A stretch of 64,000 bases of DNA from an uncultured Candidatus Melainabacteria bacterium (GTDB lineage Bacteria > Cyanobacteriota > Vampirovibrionia > Gastranaerophilales > Gastranaerophilaceae), in the NCBI GenBank assembly GCA_934700335.1, contig CAKUXM010000008.1, positions 1 to 64,000 of the forward strand, read 5' to 3'. A program made the position numbers and the translations under genes. The notes beneath the pieces are model-generated. The model was not told where the DNA came from, made no database searches, and saw nothing but the letters and a program-made list of their open reading frames with translations. Of this stretch, positions 8,988 to 16,244 are shown in pieces; position 1 is the stretch's first letter, and each line of letters opens with the position of its first letter.

Positions 8988-9132
8988 GTTCTTTAGCTGT
9001 AATAGCGATTTGATGTCTACCTTTAGCTCTTCTTCTGTTTAAAACTTCTTGTCCGCCTGGAGTAGCCATTCTTGCTCTAAATCCACTAACTTTTTGTCTT
9101 TTAGCTTTTGTACCTTCTAGTGTGCGTTTCAT
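8980..9132 (-). CDS. rpmH: 50S ribosomal protein bL34
   Basis: 50-aa ribosomal protein read from the sequence. It starts MKRTLEGTKAKRQKVSGFRA, continues with RMATPGGQEV and RRRAKGRH, and ends AKERA. The RTLEGT opening resembles cyanobacterial bL34 more than the proteobacterial or Firmicute forms and is one clue to the host's affiliation. AAGGA lies 9-10 nt before the ATG. The stop codon falls inside the start of rnpA. It is the first gene of the rpmH-rnpA-unknown operon. rpmH is often close to the replication origin. Confidence 0.95.
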   Translation of the reverse strand: MKRTLEGTKAKRQKVSGFRARMATPGGQEVLNRRRAKGRHQIAITAKERA

Positions 9133-9213
9133 GATATTTTCCTTTTTGTTTATATTTGTATTATTATCATCATGTTAAATAAAAAATAAAAATTAGTCAA
9201 TGGGGGTAAAAGC

Positions 9214-10008
9214 ATGAATAAACTAGGTTTTATAGGTTGTGGAGAAATGGCAAGTGCAATTATTAAAGGTCTCCTAAAATCAGGTTTTATGAATATTACA
9301 GATATTTTTGCCTCTACTCGTACTGATAAATCAGCTTCTGATAGAAGTAAAGTTTTAAAAATAACTGTTATTCCTAATAATAAGACTATTGCAAAAAGTT
9401 CAGAAATTATCGTTCTTGCAACAAAACCTAATCAAATTGAAAACGTTTTAAATGAAATAAAAGAAGAAATCAATGGAAAATTAGTAATTTCTATAGCTGC
9501 AGGGGTAAAGACAACAAAAATTGAAAATATTGTTGATAAATCTCCAGTAATAAGAGTTATGCCAAATACTCCAATGATTGTATCAGAAGGTATGTGTGGA
9601 ATTTGTTTGGGTAAACTTGCCACAGAAAAAGAAGAAAAATTTGTTACAGAAATGTTATCACAAGTAGGTAAAGTCATAACTGTACCAGAAAATCAAATCG
9701 ATATTGTAACAGCTATTTCAGGTTCTGGCCCAGCATTTTTCTATCAAATATTTGAAGATATAGCGCAAGCAGGTGTAAAACTTGGAATGGATTATGAAAA
9801 AGCTCTTATGTTAGCAATTCAAACAGGAATTGGCTCTGCTAAAATGATTCTTAACAGAACTCAATCCGTTCCAGAACTTATCGCAAGCGTAGCTACAAAA
9901 GGTGGTTGCACAGAGGTTGGCGTTAATACAATGAAGGAATTGAACAGTTCAAAATTATTTGAAGAAATTATTAAAAATACAGCTCAAAAAGCTTCTGAAT
10001 TGGGATAA
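9214..10008 (+). CDS. proC: Pyrroline-5-carboxylate reductase
   Basis: Last step of proline synthesis: NAD(P)H-dependent reduction of pyrroline-5-carboxylate. The Rossmann motif GFIGCGEMASAI is at the N-terminus. The dimerisation/active-site helices near the C-terminus contain ISGSGPAF and VATKGGCTE, the latter a variant of the family's more usual SPGGTT. Length is 264 aa, normal. Ribosome-binding site GGGGGTAAAAGC precedes the ATG. It is divergent from rpmH with an 81-bp spacer and followed by the tandem repeat island. Confidence 0.93.
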   Translation: MNKLGFIGCGEMASAIIKGLLKSGFMNITDIFASTRTDKSASDRSKVLKITVIPNNKTIAKSSEIIVLATKPNQIENVLNEIKEEINGKLVISIAAGVKTTKIENIVDKSPVIRVMPNTPMIVSEGMCGICLGKLATEKEEKFVTEMLSQVGKVITVPENQIDIVTAISGSGPAFFYQIFEDIAQAGVKLGMDYEKALMLAIQTGIGSAKMILNRTQSVPELIASVATKGGCTEVGVNTMKELNSSKLFEEIIKNTAQKASELG

Positions 10009-10042
10009 AATGGTGAGTTAGACTTTAGTGAGTGGTGAATAG

Positions 10043-10331
10043 GCGCGAGTGAGCAGAGGGCGAAGACTTGAAGATTTTGAAAAATAAAATTTTGAAAAAT
10101 CTTTAATCGTAGACCCATTTAATGCGAACGAGCAAGACAGCGCGAGTGAGCAGAGGGCGAAGACTTGAAGATTTTGAAAATAAAAATTTGAAAAATCTTT
10201 AATCGTAGACCCGTTTAATGCGAACGAGCAAGACAGCGCGAGTGAGCAGAGGGCGAAGACTTGAAGATTTTGAAAATAAAAATTTGAAAAATCTTTAATC
10301 GTAGACCCGTTTAATGCGAACGAGCAAGACA
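10043..10331. repeat. Tandem array, 3 units of 97/96/96 bp
   Basis: Units at 10043-10139, 10140-10235 and 10236-10331, nearly identical (one A insertion and a few base changes in the first). Each unit carries a GCGCGAGTGAGCAGAGG head, a central inverted repeat (AAGATTTTG against its complement around AAAATTT) and a GCGAACGAGCAAGACA tail. The array starts about 35 bp after the proC stop codon. It is not a CRISPR: units are contiguous and have no unique spacers. Confidence 0.9.
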
Positions 10332-10383
10332 GCCATAAACGTATAGCAAGATTTGAATAAATTATTTTATTAAACAACAGAGA

Positions 10384-10404
10384 GGCGAAGCCTACGGCTT
10401 CGCC
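10384..10404. repeat. GGCGAAGCC hairpin repeat, copy 1
   Basis: A 9-bp stem GGCGAAGCC/GGCTTCGCC with loop TAC. It belongs to a family with further copies at 12625, 43249, 58511, 58985 and 59484 and a covarying relative at 10596-10632. This copy lacks the outer arm on the 3' side. Confidence 0.8.
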
Positions 10405-10413
10405 ATTAAATAT

Positions 10414-10443
10414 TGTCATGCTGAACTTGTTTCAGCATCTTAC
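10414..10443 (+). repeat. 30-bp dispersed repeat, copy next to the tandem array
   Basis: Identical to 58552-58581, the left flank of the GIY-YIG gene. The similarity runs on for about 17 more bases (TTACCA, then ATAGATAA). It contains an internal hairpin, ATGCTGAA against its complement. A truncated right-hand partner is at 10507-10520 (GTAAGATTCTGAAC), so the two may be what remains of a GIY-YIG-type unit that has lost its gene. Confidence 0.75.
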
Positions 10444-10595
10444 CAACTTGAAATAGATAATTTCAATGTTAATACATTCTTAAATCAATTTACACACTTA
10501 TATCTGGTAAGATTCTGAACATACTAGACAAACTATATCATACACCAAGCACTCTTCGGAATAACATGAAAGGTATGGCTAAAATTGAAGCAAAA

Positions 10596-10632
10596 AAAAG
10601 AGAGGCTAAACCGAAGGTTTAGCCTCTCTTTT
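10596..10632 (-). terminator. Terminator of the 494-aa gene
   Basis: A 17-bp stem (GAGAGGCTAAACC core) with loop GAA. It is followed on the minus strand by a run of T residues. It has the same layout and loop as the GGCGAAGCC hairpins, with paired base changes in the stem. Confidence 0.9.
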
Positions 10633-10669
10633 CATTGTAAGTTTATCAGGAAGCACAAACTTACAATTA

Positions 10670-12154
10670 TTAAGCTTTTCTTTCTTCAAGTGCTTTTTTG
10701 AATTCTGTTTTTGAAAAATCAACACCTGCAGCATCACCAATTTTGTTAGCATTTGTATATGTTTTTGTTATATTTTTTCTTTCCATTGCATCTAAAACAC
10801 CATTAATATCTTCTGATTTTACTGTACTTGCAATTTTTGTGAAAATATTTGATGTTTTTACATTTTCCTTTGTTGTCTTTTCTGTAAAAGTTTCTGATGG
10901 AACATAAGTTGATGTTGTTGTATTTGCACTATTAGTTGTTGTATTATCTATATCTTTTCTTGTTAAATTTGAATCATATTCTTTATCCAATGAATTAGAT
11001 ATTACAGTAGCTGTTGTTTTAAAAAAGTTATTTGAAAACTTTGCAGAACTTACAAAGTTATTTTGAATAGTTTTATTTGAATTTATTGTTTTGTTTTTGT
11101 TTGCAGAATTGTCATTTGATGAAACATTATTTTTTTCTAAAAAGCGTGAATAGTAGAAATTATTATTTAATCTGTCATAAATATCTTCATCTCTGCTCTC
11201 ACCAGAACCTCTGCCCATTTTAAAAGTATCTTGAATATGTTCATTATCTTTTGTTTGGTTAAAGTAGAAAGGATTATCACTAGAGCCTAAAAATGTACCA
11301 ACATATTTAATTTCAGTATTTGCAAGATTATTGCATAATTTCTCTAAAGTTGTAGAGTTACCATCTTCAGAACCAACTGAAGACATAAAATTGCTTAGTA
11401 ATTCATCAATTTTATTATCGTCATTGATATAAGTTTCCAAATCATTGATAAATTTATGCCATTTTGGAAAACCCTCAGTACAATAATCTATTTTTCCGCT
11501 CTTGTTAAGACCAAATAGTTTTAAAATGTCGTTTTGAGTATATTGAGTTGGAACAGTTCCATAAAAATTAGGACCTACTAATTTATTTCCAACTTCTGCT
11601 CTTTGCATACTTTCTTTTTGGTCCAATACTGTACTATGTAAAAAGGCTTTCATAGTTTCTTTAGCATTTTTTGCTAAAGTAATTTTACCATTTTTATCAA
11701 CCTTAACTAAACTTAGAATTGGATTTGTAGATCCCATATATTTAGAATATGGATTGTATTCTTCACCTTTAGCGTTTTGGATTTCAGCAGCAATTCCTTG
11801 TTGAACAACTGACCAATTTGTTTTTCTTACATCAAATAATTCTGGTTCTTTAGTTTCTTCTTTTTTATCAGTATTGTTAGTACTGTTAGTATTATTAACA
11901 CCATTTACAAAATCGTCAATAAATTTAGTTAAAGAGCTAAAAAATTTATCTGCAACAGAAGATTTTCCACCTTCCATTTCCTCAACATATTTGTCAAAAG
12001 AAGAAGAATCGACTTTTGATAAAACAACTTCATCAACCATTTTTTTTATAGCTTCTGTATCACCATTTTTAGCATATTCAGTAAGCTTTTTAGCAATTTC
12101 TTCTTTGTATTGATTGTAATTAGTATATGATTGATTGTTGTTTGAAACTTGCAT
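10670..12154 (-). CDS. Orphan low-complexity protein, 494 aa
   Basis: I do not recognise a family. The protein is rich in Asn, Ser, Thr and Lys and has no signal peptide or membrane segment. An N-terminal helical part (residues ~10-90) precedes a mixed central part, a low-complexity stretch of Asn/Thr/Ser (about 350-430), and a short helical C-terminus. The start at 12154 is chosen over 12184 because AGGA lies 7 nt before it. It has its own strong terminator. A pentamer tandem repeat (ATCAT, four copies) sits about 80 bp upstream. Expression of a lineage-specific surface or secreted protein is possible but not shown. Confidence 0.7.
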   Translation of the reverse strand: MQVSNNNQSYTNYNQYKEEIAKKLTEYAKNGDTEAIKKMVDEVVLSKVDSSSFDKYVEEMEGGKSSVADKFFSSLTKFIDDFVNGVNNTNSTNNTDKKEETKEPELFDVRKTNWSVVQQGIAAEIQNAKGEEYNPYSKYMGSTNPILSLVKVDKNGKITLAKNAKETMKAFLHSTVLDQKESMQRAEVGNKLVGPNFYGTVPTQYTQNDILKLFGLNKSGKIDYCTEGFPKWHKFINDLETYINDDNKIDELLSNFMSSVGSEDGNSTTLEKLCNNLANTEIKYVGTFLGSSDNPFYFNQTKDNEHIQDTFKMGRGSGESRDEDIYDRLNNNFYYSRFLEKNNVSSNDNSANKNKTINSNKTIQNNFVSSAKFSNNFFKTTATVISNSLDKEYDSNLTRKDIDNTTTNSANTTTSTYVPSETFTEKTTKENVKTSNIFTKIASTVKSEDINGVLDAMERKNITKTYTNANKIGDAAGVDFSKTEFKKALEERKA

Positions 12155-12235
12155 CTTTTTTCCTAATTTACATTTCCCTAACAAGTTTCATGTCGGCATA
12201 TTTAACCTATATCTTTAGTTAAAAATACTCTTTCC

Positions 12236-12257
12236 ATCATATCATATCATATCATAT
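12236..12257. repeat. ATCAT pentamer microsatellite
   Basis: Four contiguous ATCAT units plus two bases, about 80 bp upstream of the start codon of the 494-aa gene. Its position would allow slippage to change promoter spacing. Confidence 0.8.
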
Positions 12258-12358
12258 AGTGCATTATAGTTGAGTTTTAGCCATTTTTAATTTATATTTA
12301 CAATTGTTTACAATCGAAGATATGTTTAATTTTGACCAACTATAATTGGTCAAAACTT

Positions 12359-12417
12359 GTAGGATGGGAATCTGAATTGAGCATTTTATTAAAAAATAAT
12401 CGTTATTCTTTCCCACC
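12359..12417 (+). repeat. GTAG-REP element, GGTGGGAA type
   Basis: Begins GTAGGATGGGAA and ends with the pairing arm TTCCCACC, one A bulged and a long AT-rich loop. It forms an inverted pair with the element at 12427-12487, 9 bp away. Confidence 0.65.
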
Positions 12418-12426
12418 TTTATTATT

Positions 12427-12487
12427 GGTGGGAAAATTTCACAAACTTTAATATTACTTTAAATTTTGTATTAAATTCCCACCCTAC
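12427..12487 (-). repeat. GTAG-REP element, inverted partner
   Basis: Read on the minus strand it begins GTAGGGTGGGAATTT and ends TTTTCCCACC. Same type as 12359-12417 and 49532-49591. Confidence 0.7.
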
Positions 12488-12551
12488 TTTTCTTCAATTT
12501 GTACCCTCACCAATTTTTTATGTACTCATAAATTCGTGCAAAAAAATCTCA

Positions 12552-12568
12552 TCTCCCCTTCGGGGAGA
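12552..12568. repeat. CTCCCC hairpin
   Basis: A 7-bp stem TCTCCCC/GGGGAGA with loop TTC. Only one copy was noticed here, but it sits within a block of other palindromic repeats. Confidence 0.5.
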
Positions 12569-12583
12569 GGGGAAATATAAAAT

Positions 12584-12617
12584 GTAGGTCGGGTTCGACA
12601 ATCTCATTGAACCCGAC
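12584..12617 (+). repeat. GTAG-REP element, CGGGTT type
   Basis: GTAGGTCGGGTT, then a loop, then AACCCGAC. It forms a composite with the hairpin at 12625-12651; the same composite, inverted, is at 43249-43318. Confidence 0.8.
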
Positions 12618-12624
12618 AAAAGAC

Positions 12625-12651
12625 AGAGGCGAAGCCTACGGCTTCGCCTCT
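12625..12651 (-). terminator. GGCGAAGCC hairpin, copy 2, terminator of the M49-like gene
   Basis: A 12-bp stem (AGAGGCGAAGCC and complement) with loop TAC. On the minus strand it is followed by TCTTTTGT and lies 60 bp beyond the peptidase stop codon, so it can serve as its terminator. Confidence 0.7.
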
Positions 12652-12677
12652 CTATTATTTTAATAAATATTAATTTT

Positions 12678-12705
12678 GGATTGCTTCACATTCGTTCGCA
12701 ATGAC
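12678..12705 (-). repeat. GTCATTGCGAACGAA-type dispersed repeat
   Basis: On the minus strand it reads GTCATTGCGAACGAA, then GTGAAGCAATCC, a word common between genes in many bacterial genomes. It ends just before the peptidase stop codon at 12712. Confidence 0.5.
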
Positions 12706-12711
12706 ACTAAT

Positions 12712-14439
12712 TTATTTTAAAAGTTCTTCTTCAAGAGGTGAAACAACTACGCCATTTAGAGTTTTGCTTACTTCTCTCAATTCTTTTGCAATTGTTTCAT
12801 TTGCATCAGTCCATACAAAGTATTTATTGATAAAGTTTTCAGCTGTTTTGAAATCACCTGATAATTGAACTTCAATAATTTCTGTCAACATTTTTCTTGC
12901 TGTTGGAACCATTTTTTCTATATCAATTTCAATTTTACCTTCATCATTAACCTTGATAGCACCTTCGTTCATAAAGTAATTAGCTTGCATTACTGTACGA
13001 ACTCTGTGAGCTTGGTTCATTGTAGGTTTTGATTTTAAGAATGAATTTGTACCAAAGTTTACAACAATTTGAACTTTTTGGTCTTCAGTGTACATGCCAG
13101 CTTTTACTAAATCATCTAGGAATGATAAAGAACCCATATCAGCTTTGTTTTCTTCAATAATATTTCTGTATTTACCTAAGCCTTCATCACCTTCTTTTGG
13201 TCCAAGTGAATGAGCATTTTCATGTCCTATTGTAAACCAATGGTCAGCTTCTTCGTTGTATAATTTGTGAAATTTTTTATCCAAAATAGCATCTAATCTT
13301 TTTTGAATTTTTTCAGGTTGAGAAGTAACTCTGATTTGTCTATGATAAACATTTCTTCTGCCACCACCAATTGTTAGTGATAATTTATCACCATTTGGCA
13401 AGTTTTCAGCTAAAGTAACGCCTCCTCTATATGAACCACCATCGCCTGTAAGTGAAATCAAATCAACATCAACCATTGTTTGTTTAGCATCACCGTCTGC
13501 TGAAATAACTTGTTTATATTTATCAGCCAAAGGCATTTTTTCAGCTAACATTGGTAAATATTTTTTGATAGCTAATAAATCTTCTGTACCTTTTTTATTA
13601 ACAATACCTACACGACAACCAAGTGAATCCTTTGATTGAGGAACGATTTCAGCCTTGTTTAAAAGTTCCATTAATTTTTCGTTTTCCATAACAAAACCAG
13701 TCATTCTGTCTGCATATTGTTCACGAGTAATTGTGTATTCAAGAGGTGTGTCTTGAAGTTCTGCCCATTTTTTATCTGCATAAGCATCTAACATAGGATC
13801 AGCTTCACGCAACGCTTTTGCTTGAAGTTTTAAATATTCGTTAAAATCAGCATTTGTAGAAACTTCTGATGCTTTTTCTAATTCGTCAGCCATTTGAGTA
13901 AATTCTTTTTTGAATTTGTCGCAATAATCAACAGCTTTTAATTTGTCTCCATCACGTTCTACGATTGAACGTTGATTTAAAATTTTTGCAACTTCTTCTT
14001 TTTCACCGTTTTCTAACATTTTGATTAATATATTACAGAATTCATCTTTGTCCAAATCAGCTGGATAAAATGCTTTTCCAGCTCTTTCTTCTTGACCTTT
14101 TGCAAGAGTAACCATATTTGACATCATATCAATACCAGAAATACCTTTTTGAGCATTAAATAGTTTTAATGATAATTCTGCATCTTTGTTACCTTTTACT
14201 GTTTCTTCTTCTAAGAATTTTTTGAAAGCAAGATTGTTTTCGTTATCCATTTGCATAAACACTTCATCAATGATTTGAGCTGTTTTTACTAAATGTTTAA
14301 CTGCTTGTTTATCGCCTTCTGCAAGGTCTAAATATTCTTTCGCATCAGGTTTTAATAAAACTTTTGGTGCCAAATATTCTTTATCAGTTCTTTTTTTTAG
14401 TTCTTCAGTTGATAAATTTAATTCAAAATTTGTAGTCAT
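12712..14439 (-). CDS. M49-like (dipeptidyl-peptidase III-like) zinc peptidase
   Basis: 575-aa soluble protein with no signal peptide. A zinc-site HENAH (HExxH) is near residue 404, followed about 20 residues later by EENKAD, which resembles the EE-x-x-A-D/E third-ligand motif of DPP III/M49 relatives. The first 350 residues are mostly helical. By family it would be a cytoplasmic zinc exopeptidase acting on small peptides; the exact substrate cannot be read from the sequence. GAAGGA precedes the ATG. It stands alone between the repeat block and the glutaredoxin gene. Confidence 0.65.
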   Translation of the reverse strand: MTTNFELNLSTEELKKRTDKEYLAPKVLLKPDAKEYLDLAEGDKQAVKHLVKTAQIIDEVFMQMDNENNLAFKKFLEEETVKGNKDAELSLKLFNAQKGISGIDMMSNMVTLAKGQEERAGKAFYPADLDKDEFCNILIKMLENGEKEEVAKILNQRSIVERDGDKLKAVDYCDKFKKEFTQMADELEKASEVSTNADFNEYLKLQAKALREADPMLDAYADKKWAELQDTPLEYTITREQYADRMTGFVMENEKLMELLNKAEIVPQSKDSLGCRVGIVNKKGTEDLLAIKKYLPMLAEKMPLADKYKQVISADGDAKQTMVDVDLISLTGDGGSYRGGVTLAENLPNGDKLSLTIGGGRRNVYHRQIRVTSQPEKIQKRLDAILDKKFHKLYNEEADHWFTIGHENAHSLGPKEGDEGLGKYRNIIEENKADMGSLSFLDDLVKAGMYTEDQKVQIVVNFGTNSFLKSKPTMNQAHRVRTVMQANYFMNEGAIKVNDEGKIEIDIEKMVPTARKMLTEIIEVQLSGDFKTAENFINKYFVWTDANETIAKELREVSKTLNGVVVSPLEEELLK

Positions 14440-14580
14440 TTTTTATCCTTCTTTTTTAATTAATACCTTAATTTGCGTACTCATTGTACTACATTTTTGA
14501 AGTTTTTTCAATTTTTAGCCCTATTAACTAGTTTAATTTTTCCTAATTTTATACTTTAATTTCAATAAAAGGAGAAAATT

Positions 14581-14814
14581 ATGATAAATTTATACTACCT
14601 ATCTACTTGCCCTTATTGTAAAAAAGTTATTGATTTTTTATCTTCTAATAATATTGAATACAGATTATTAGACATTAACGAACAAGAAAATTTCAACAAA
14701 CTAATGAAAATTGGTAAAAAACGTCAAGTACCTTTCATAGTTGACACAAACACTGGTAACGTAATGTACGAAAGTGCTGATATAATTGACTATTTATCTA
14801 AAGAGTATCTATAA
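14581..14814 (+). CDS. Glutaredoxin
   Basis: 77-aa thioredoxin-fold thiol-disulfide oxidoreductase. The dithiol active site CPYC is at residues 10-13, with the conserved cis-Pro segment VPFIV and the C-terminal helix ADIIDYLSKEY. The short length and spacing are those of classic bacterial glutaredoxins. AGGAG precedes the ATG. Its 3' end overlaps the end of recF by 17 bp in convergent orientation. It may reduce small redox enzymes; a direct link to the anaerobic reductase nearby is not needed for that enzyme class and is not claimed. Confidence 0.9.
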   Translation: MINLYYLSTCPYCKKVIDFLSSNNIEYRLLDINEQENFNKLMKIGKKRQVPFIVDTNTGNVMYESADIIDYLSKEYL

Positions 14815-15895
14815 TTTTTCCGTTATCAACTTTGAAAATTTTGACATCTTTCAAAAATTCTTCGTCAAAAAGTAAAGTATCAACAGAAGTTATAACTGTT
14901 TGAATATTTTCACCTATAGAATTTAGCAAAAAATTTTGTCTTAAATCATCTAGTTCTGCTAAAACATCATCAAGTAAAAGAATTGGTGTTTCTCCAATTT
15001 TATCTTTTAAAATATCAAGTTCTGCCATTTTTAAAGACAAAACAATCGTTCTTTGTTGACCTTGTGAAGCGTATTTTATAGATTCTGTATCATTTATATA
15101 AAAACTTATATCATCACGATGAGGTCCAATTATTGATTGGTATTTTCTTTTTTCATTTTCTTTATTTTCATCTAGCGCTTTTCTAAAATTTTCGGCAGTT
15201 TCTTCTATACTATCACCTGTTTCAAAAGTTGAAACATAATATAATTTTAAATTTTCACCTTCTGAAATATTTGAATGTTTTTCTTTTGCTATATTTTCAA
15301 TTTCTTTTATAAATTTTTTTCTTAAAAATACTATATTACTACCTGTTATAGCTAATTGTTCATTATAAACATCAAGCAAAGTATCATTAAATTTTTCATC
15401 TTTTAATAAATTATTTTTTTGAACTCTTATTTTCTCATATTTTGATAATTTTTCATCATAAACAGGATAAATTTGTGATATTGCTCTATCTAGCCAATCA
15501 CGTCTATCTTGAGGTGCACCTCTCAAAAGTAATAAATCATTTGTTGAAAAAAGAACTGTTTTAATAATATTTTTGAAATTTTTCGGAGTCGTTTTTAAGT
15601 TATTAACTTTTAACTCTTTTTTCTTTTCACTATCAAATTTTATACTCAAATCAATATCTGTATTATTCTTATCCAGTACAGAATTTATTTCCATATTTGA
15701 TGTATTAAATTTTAAAAGTTCAATAATATTTGAAGTTCTAGTAGATTTAAGATGAGATAAAAAATAAATACTTTCTAAAATATTAGTTTTACCTTGAGCG
15801 TTTTTTCCAATTATCAAATTCTTACCGCTATTGAGTTCTAGCAATTCATCTGAATAATTTCTATAATTTTTTAGTACCAAATTTTTTAATCTCAT
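14798..15895 (-). CDS. recF: DNA replication and repair protein RecF
   Basis: SMC-like ABC ATPase that loads RecA at gaps. It has the Walker A motif IGKNAQGKTN, the Q-loop and coiled region, the ABC signature around YASQGQQRT, and Walker B ILLLDDVLAELD, followed by the conserved C-terminal block. Length 365 aa from the ATG at 15895. An upstream TTG (15910) is in frame but lies inside the promoter. TTTACA, 17 nt, TATAAT, 6 nt, ATG is the upstream arrangement, so the mRNA is predicted leaderless. It is divergent from dnaN across a 349-bp AT-rich gap. Confidence 0.95.
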   Translation of the reverse strand: MRLKNLVLKNYRNYSDELLELNSGKNLIIGKNAQGKTNILESIYFLSHLKSTRTSNIIELLKFNTSNMEINSVLDKNNTDIDLSIKFDSEKKKELKVNNLKTTPKNFKNIIKTVLFSTNDLLLLRGAPQDRRDWLDRAISQIYPVYDEKLSKYEKIRVQKNNLLKDEKFNDTLLDVYNEQLAITGSNIVFLRKKFIKEIENIAKEKHSNISEGENLKLYYVSTFETGDSIEETAENFRKALDENKENEKRKYQSIIGPHRDDISFYINDTESIKYASQGQQRTIVLSLKMAELDILKDKIGETPILLLDDVLAELDDLRQNFLLNSIGENIQTVITSVDTLLFDEEFLKDVKIFKVDNGKIIDTL

Positions 15896-15930
15896 AAACA
15901 CATTATACAAAAAGTAAAAAACTATGTAAA
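15893..15930 (-). promoter_or_regulatory. recF promoter with leaderless start
   Basis: On the minus strand: TTTACA (15930-15925), 17 nt, TATAAT (15907-15902), 6 nt, then ATG (15895-15893). The expected transcription start coincides with the start codon. Confidence 0.65.
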
Positions 15931-16244
15931 AAAATAATAGTTTTTTACATGAATTATTGGTTATTTTATTTTTTCTACATTTTACTATTTTTTACTGCAA
16001 CTTTTTTACAAAATTATCTACCTATAAAACCTAATAAAATCAATATTTATAGTCAGTTTTTTACAAAAAGCCGTTATTTACTACGACCATGAACTTTAAT
16101 ATACTTTTTTATATTATTTTATTTATAATAATAACAAAAATTTTTTTTATTTTGATTAATTAATATTAATTTTTCATGCCATTAAATCAATTAATATATT
16201 GTTTTTGGTATAATGAATAAAAAAAGATTTAGGGGTAGCTGAAA
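15896..16244. other. recF-dnaN intergenic region, candidate replication origin
   Basis: 349 bases, very AT-rich, with no gene. The octamer TTTTTTAC or its complement occurs six times between 15914 and 16064: minus-oriented at 15914 and 15926, plus-oriented at 15941, 15988, 16002 and 16057. The pair GTAAAAAACTAT (15914-15925) and ATAGTTTTTTAC (15937-15948) is a perfect inverted repeat. No clean DnaA box (TTATCCACA) was found; the closest is TTATCTACC at 16014-16022. recF and dnaN diverge from it. Origin function is inference. Confidence 0.4.
16206..16235 (+). promoter_or_regulatory. dnaN promoter and ribosome-binding site
   Basis: Extended -10 TGGTATAAT (TG at 16206-16207, TATAAT at 16209-16214), then AGGGG (16231-16235) before the ATG at 16245. 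No good -35 was seen, as expected for an extended -10. Confidence 0.6.

Larger units (their letters stand above)
10009..10669. other. Repeat island without a credible gene
   Basis: 661 bases that hold, in order: a three-unit 96/97-bp tandem array (10043-10331), a GGCGAAGCC hairpin (10384-10404), a 30-bp dispersed repeat (10414-10443), a truncated partner of that repeat (10507-10520), a short shared word (AAAGGTATGGC, about 10569-10579) and a terminator hairpin (10596-10632). A minus-strand frame crosses it but is an artefact of the 96-bp period being divisible by three. Confidence 0.7.
12155..12711. other. Repeat-rich intergenic region
   Basis: About 560 bases without a gene. In order it holds the upstream region of the 494-aa gene, an ATCAT microsatellite (12236-12257), two oppositely oriented GTAG-REP elements (12359-12417, 12427-12487), a CTCCCC hairpin (12552-12568), a third REP (12584-12617), a GGCGAAGCC hairpin (12625-12651) and a GCAATGAC-type dispersed repeat (12678-12705). 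Confidence 0.75.

Noticed and set aside
10043..10331. CRISPR array
   Set aside because: The units are contiguous 96/97-bp copies with no unique spacers, and no cas genes are present.
10018..10419. A 133-aa minus-strand frame with an apparent 32-residue internal repeat
   Set aside because: It spans the 96-bp DNA tandem array and a hairpin repeat; the protein repeat exists only because 96 is divisible by three. There is no ribosome-binding site and no gene-like composition.
15896..16244. Classical DnaA boxes
   Set aside because: No TTATCCACA match was found; TTATCTACC (16014-16022) differs at two positions and is alone, so origin function rests only on context and the TTTTTTAC octamers.
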